From contig NZ_JAUSYO010000001.1 of assembly GCF_030816935.1 (NCBI RefSeq), positions 2,480,001 to 2,544,000 on the forward strand: a stretch of 64,000 bases of DNA, in the 5' to 3' direction. Each line of letters begins with the position of its first letter. Position 1 is the stretch's first letter. Shown in pieces: positions 62,134 to 64,000 of this stretch. The translations under genes and the position numbers were made by a program. The DNA is from Arthrobacter sp. B3I9. GTDB taxonomy: Bacteria; Actinomycetota; Actinomycetes; Actinomycetales; Micrococcaceae. The notes beneath the pieces were generated by a model. That model did not search any database, was not told where the DNA came from, and saw only the letters and a list, made by a program, of their open reading frames with translations.

Positions 62134-62415
62134 TCAAACGAGAACGGGGCGCCGCGCCAGGATGTAATCCACGGCCGCGGGTCCGGTCATGCGCAGCCCG
62201 AGACGGATGGAGCCTTGTGTGCTGCGCCCGGAACCGCGGATTCCCAGGTCCTGCATGGCCATCCAGAATGCCTTGGACGGCGCAGGCACCATGCGCTGGA
62301 GGAAGCACCAGCTGATGTACACGCCGTACAGCTCGTCGTCCGCAAGCCCCTCGTCGAGGTTGGGATCGGTCCGCACGCACGTCGTAAGGAATCGGGCGTA
62401 GTCCGTAGCTGTCAT
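62134..62415 (-). CDS. Small conserved hypothetical protein
   Basis: 93 residues from ATG 62415, preceded by AAAGGA. It reads MTATDYARFLTTCVRTDPNL and continues with DDELYGVYISWCFLQRM, then SKAFWMAMQDLGI and a basic C-terminus. No signal peptide or membrane helix. The Trp/Cys/Met-rich middle suggests a folded soluble protein. Family not recognised. Confidence 0.75.
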   Translation of the reverse strand: MTATDYARFLTTCVRTDPNLDEGLADDELYGVYISWCFLQRMVPAPSKAFWMAMQDLGIRGSGRSTQGSIRLGLRMTGPAAVDYILARRPVLV

Positions 62416-62552
62416 GTCGTTGATCCTTTTGCTGGCCGGCCTTGATAAAGCGCCGGGACGCGGTTCATCGCCGGTGCACAGCAATTCGGAGCGGATGCGC
62501 CTACGGATGGGTCCCTGCACAAAAAGTTCCGGACACGAAAAGTCCTGGCCAC

Positions 62553-62590
62553 AAAAAACGGCACCCGGTCCCCGGCGGGACCGGTTGCCG
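62553..62590 (-). terminator. Intrinsic terminator of the APC permease gene
   Basis: On the minus strand CGGCAACCGGTCCC pairs with GGGACCGGGTGCCG (one mismatch, 4-base loop), followed by TTTTTTGT. It lies 33 bp past the permease stop at 62623. Confidence 0.85.
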
Positions 62591-62622
62591 CCGGAAGAGC
62601 GGGCCCGGGGCAGGCGGCGTGC

Positions 62623-64000
62623 TCAGCCGACGTGGACCCAGGGGCGTTTGGTGACGTCCGGCTCGGCTTCGCGCAGCACTTCGCGGGTGACAGGTGCGAT
62701 CTCGCCCTCGCCCAGGAACAGGAAACGCACCAGGTTCGACACGGGATTTCCTTCGGTCCAGCGGAAGTAGATGTGCGGCATCAGGCCGGTCACGTCCCGG
62801 ATGTGTAGCAGGACCGAGGCTATGGTGTTCGGGACACTGGGGCCATGGACTTCGAGCACACGGAAGCCGTGGCGCAGGATTCCCCGGACTTCGAGGGCGG
62901 TCTCGAAGTCCGAGGAATCGTCGACGACCACTTCAAGGAACAGCGCTTGGTAGTCCACGGGCAGGTGGCTGACCTGGATTGCGGAGGTGAGCTTACGGGC
63001 GTAGTCCTCGGCTTCCAGGCGCAGGGGTTCGTGGGCGATCAGGGCAATCGGCCCCTCCAGGTCCGAGGACATGAACTCCAAGGCCCCCCGGTCCAGGTGG
63101 ACGTGGGTGGCATGGAGTTCAAACGATCGGCGGATCCGGGACAGCAGGGAGATCACGATGATGCCAAGAACGAACACCGACGCGATCCGGATTCCTTCAG
63201 GGCGCTCGACGATGTTCGCCGCGGTGGTGTAGATGAACACCACCGCAATCGTTGCGAAGCCTACTGTCTGCCGGCGCTGTCGCCGGTGGCGGGCGGACAG
63301 CGTGACCGCAACGGCCGCTGAGGTCATCAGGACCAGGACGCCGGTGGCGTACGCGCCTCCCTGGGCGTCGACGTCGGCGTCGAAGAGGAAGGTGATCAGG
63401 AATCCAACTGCCGTGAATACGAGCACCAGCGGCCGGACCGCCCGGGCCCAGCCGGGAGCCATGCCGTAACGGGGGGAAGGTAGCGCGGCACGAGGTTCAG
63501 CAGGCCCGCCATCGCGGATGCTCCGGCAAACCACAGGATGGCGATGGTGCTGATGTCATAGACCGTTCCAAAGGTGTTCCCGAGATATTCGTGAGCCAGA
63601 AATGCAAGGGCGCGGCCGTTCGCTGCGCCGCCGGGCTCGAACTCCCGTGCCGGGATCAGGACCACCGTGGTGAAGCTGGTCGTCACCAGAAAGGAACTCA
63701 TGATGACGGCGGCGGCGGTCAACAGCCTCCGCGCTCCCTTGATCCGTCCGGCTGGCTGCTCGTCGGTGTCGTCAGGCCCGCCCTTGATCTGCGGCATGAC
63801 GGCCACCCCGGTCTCGAAGCCGGACAGGCCCAGCGCCAGCTTGGGGAAGACGAGCAGAGCGATGCCGACGGCGGCGAACGGGCTTCCGTGCGAGGTGGTC
63901 AGGGTTAGCCACCAGTCTCTTACCGCCGTCGGATGGTCGAAGGCTTCAACGGCGGTCGTGGCAACCACAATCACATTCAGGCCCAGGTAGACCGCCACAA
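62623..64000 (-). pseudogene. APC-superfamily amino-acid permease, frameshifted and cut by window edge
   Basis: Read on the minus strand from the window edge, frame 1 carries permease helices ([62 protein letters not shown] in outline). At a run of six C (minus strand; 63471-63476 on plus as G) it shifts: the next helices, [20 protein letters not shown] and [19 protein letters not shown], lie in another frame and continue through a soluble ~200-residue C-terminus to 62623. One C fewer than needed explains it. The start codon is outside the window. Confidence 0.85.

Noticed and set aside
1..64000. tRNA, rRNA, riboswitch or mobile-element genes
   Set aside because: No cloverleaf, rRNA-like, known riboswitch core, transposase or integrase sequence was seen by eye; a covariance-model scan would be needed to rule out small RNAs.

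Overview
The window is a high-GC chromosomal segment from an actinobacterium, most likely an Arthrobacter or Pseudarthrobacter relative. This is inferred from strong G/C preference at third codon positions, frequent 4-bp ATGA/GTGA gene overlaps, leaderless-looking promoters, and the gene families present. I see no rRNA, tRNA, CRISPR array, prophage or intact insertion sequence. Most of the window is metabolic and accessory sugar-acid, sugar and amino-acid catabolism.

Layout. 1-3372 (minus): four tightly coupled genes for a glycoconjugate (GmhB-like phosphatase, GT9 heptosyltransferase-like protein, two GT4-like glycosyltransferases; the last is cut by the window edge). 3481-6509: a SigB/SigF-type sigma factor, a small membrane-anchored exported protein, and an FAD oxidoreductase fused to a Rieske domain. 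6607-8994: a TetR regulator with two palindromic operators, a coupled drug-efflux MFS pump and a strong terminator. 8991-11663: HrpB helicase. 11819-24822: an aldarate island with a tripartite tricarboxylate transporter (TctCBA) coupled to a UspA protein, a divergent LysR regulator, KdgD, ketoglutarate-semialdehyde dehydrogenase, glucarate dehydratase, an AEC transporter, a talarate/galactarate-type dehydratase, a GntR regulator and a GudP-like MFS. Together these convert glucarate and probably galactarate to 2-oxoglutarate. Two promoters in the island share a conserved ~44-bp element.

24826-34000: small housekeeping and stress genes, including two frameshifted ones (SnoaL-like; hemerythrin tail), a folate pair (cyclodeaminase family, 5-formyl-THF cyclo-ligase), an alcohol dehydrogenase, a TetR/membrane-protein pair with duplicated operators, a lipoprotein dienelactone hydrolase and a secreted GH25-like protein. 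34048-37839: a metal-resistance scar: an intact CopB-type ATPase beside a probable copZ stub, a CsoR-like palindrome, an acr3 C-terminal stub, a doubly deleted arsC and an intact thioredoxin reductase.

38153-50883: a complete L-rhamnose locus. It has an ABC importer, an AraA-like isomerase, mutarotase, RhaI, a fused aldolase/lactaldehyde dehydrogenase and a kinase, with a divergent LacI regulator and two matching operators. 50910-52247: an SDR and a YbaK-like deacylase. 52485-52681: a decayed minus-strand gene with its terminator hairpin. 52725-57547: an asparagine/aspartate operon (GntR, asparaginase, aspartase, asparagine permease) ending in a textbook terminator. 57791-64000: Gfo/Idh oxidoreductase, a uracil-DNA-glycosylase-like protein, DUF488, aldo/keto reductase, hydroxypyruvate-isomerase family protein, a small unknown, and an APC permease that is frameshifted and runs off the window.

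I found no clearly new multi-gene system. The strongest leads are the collapsed cop/ars scar, the shared aldarate promoter element, the AraA-like enzyme inside the rhamnose operon, and single-base frameshifts confined to dispensable-looking genes.
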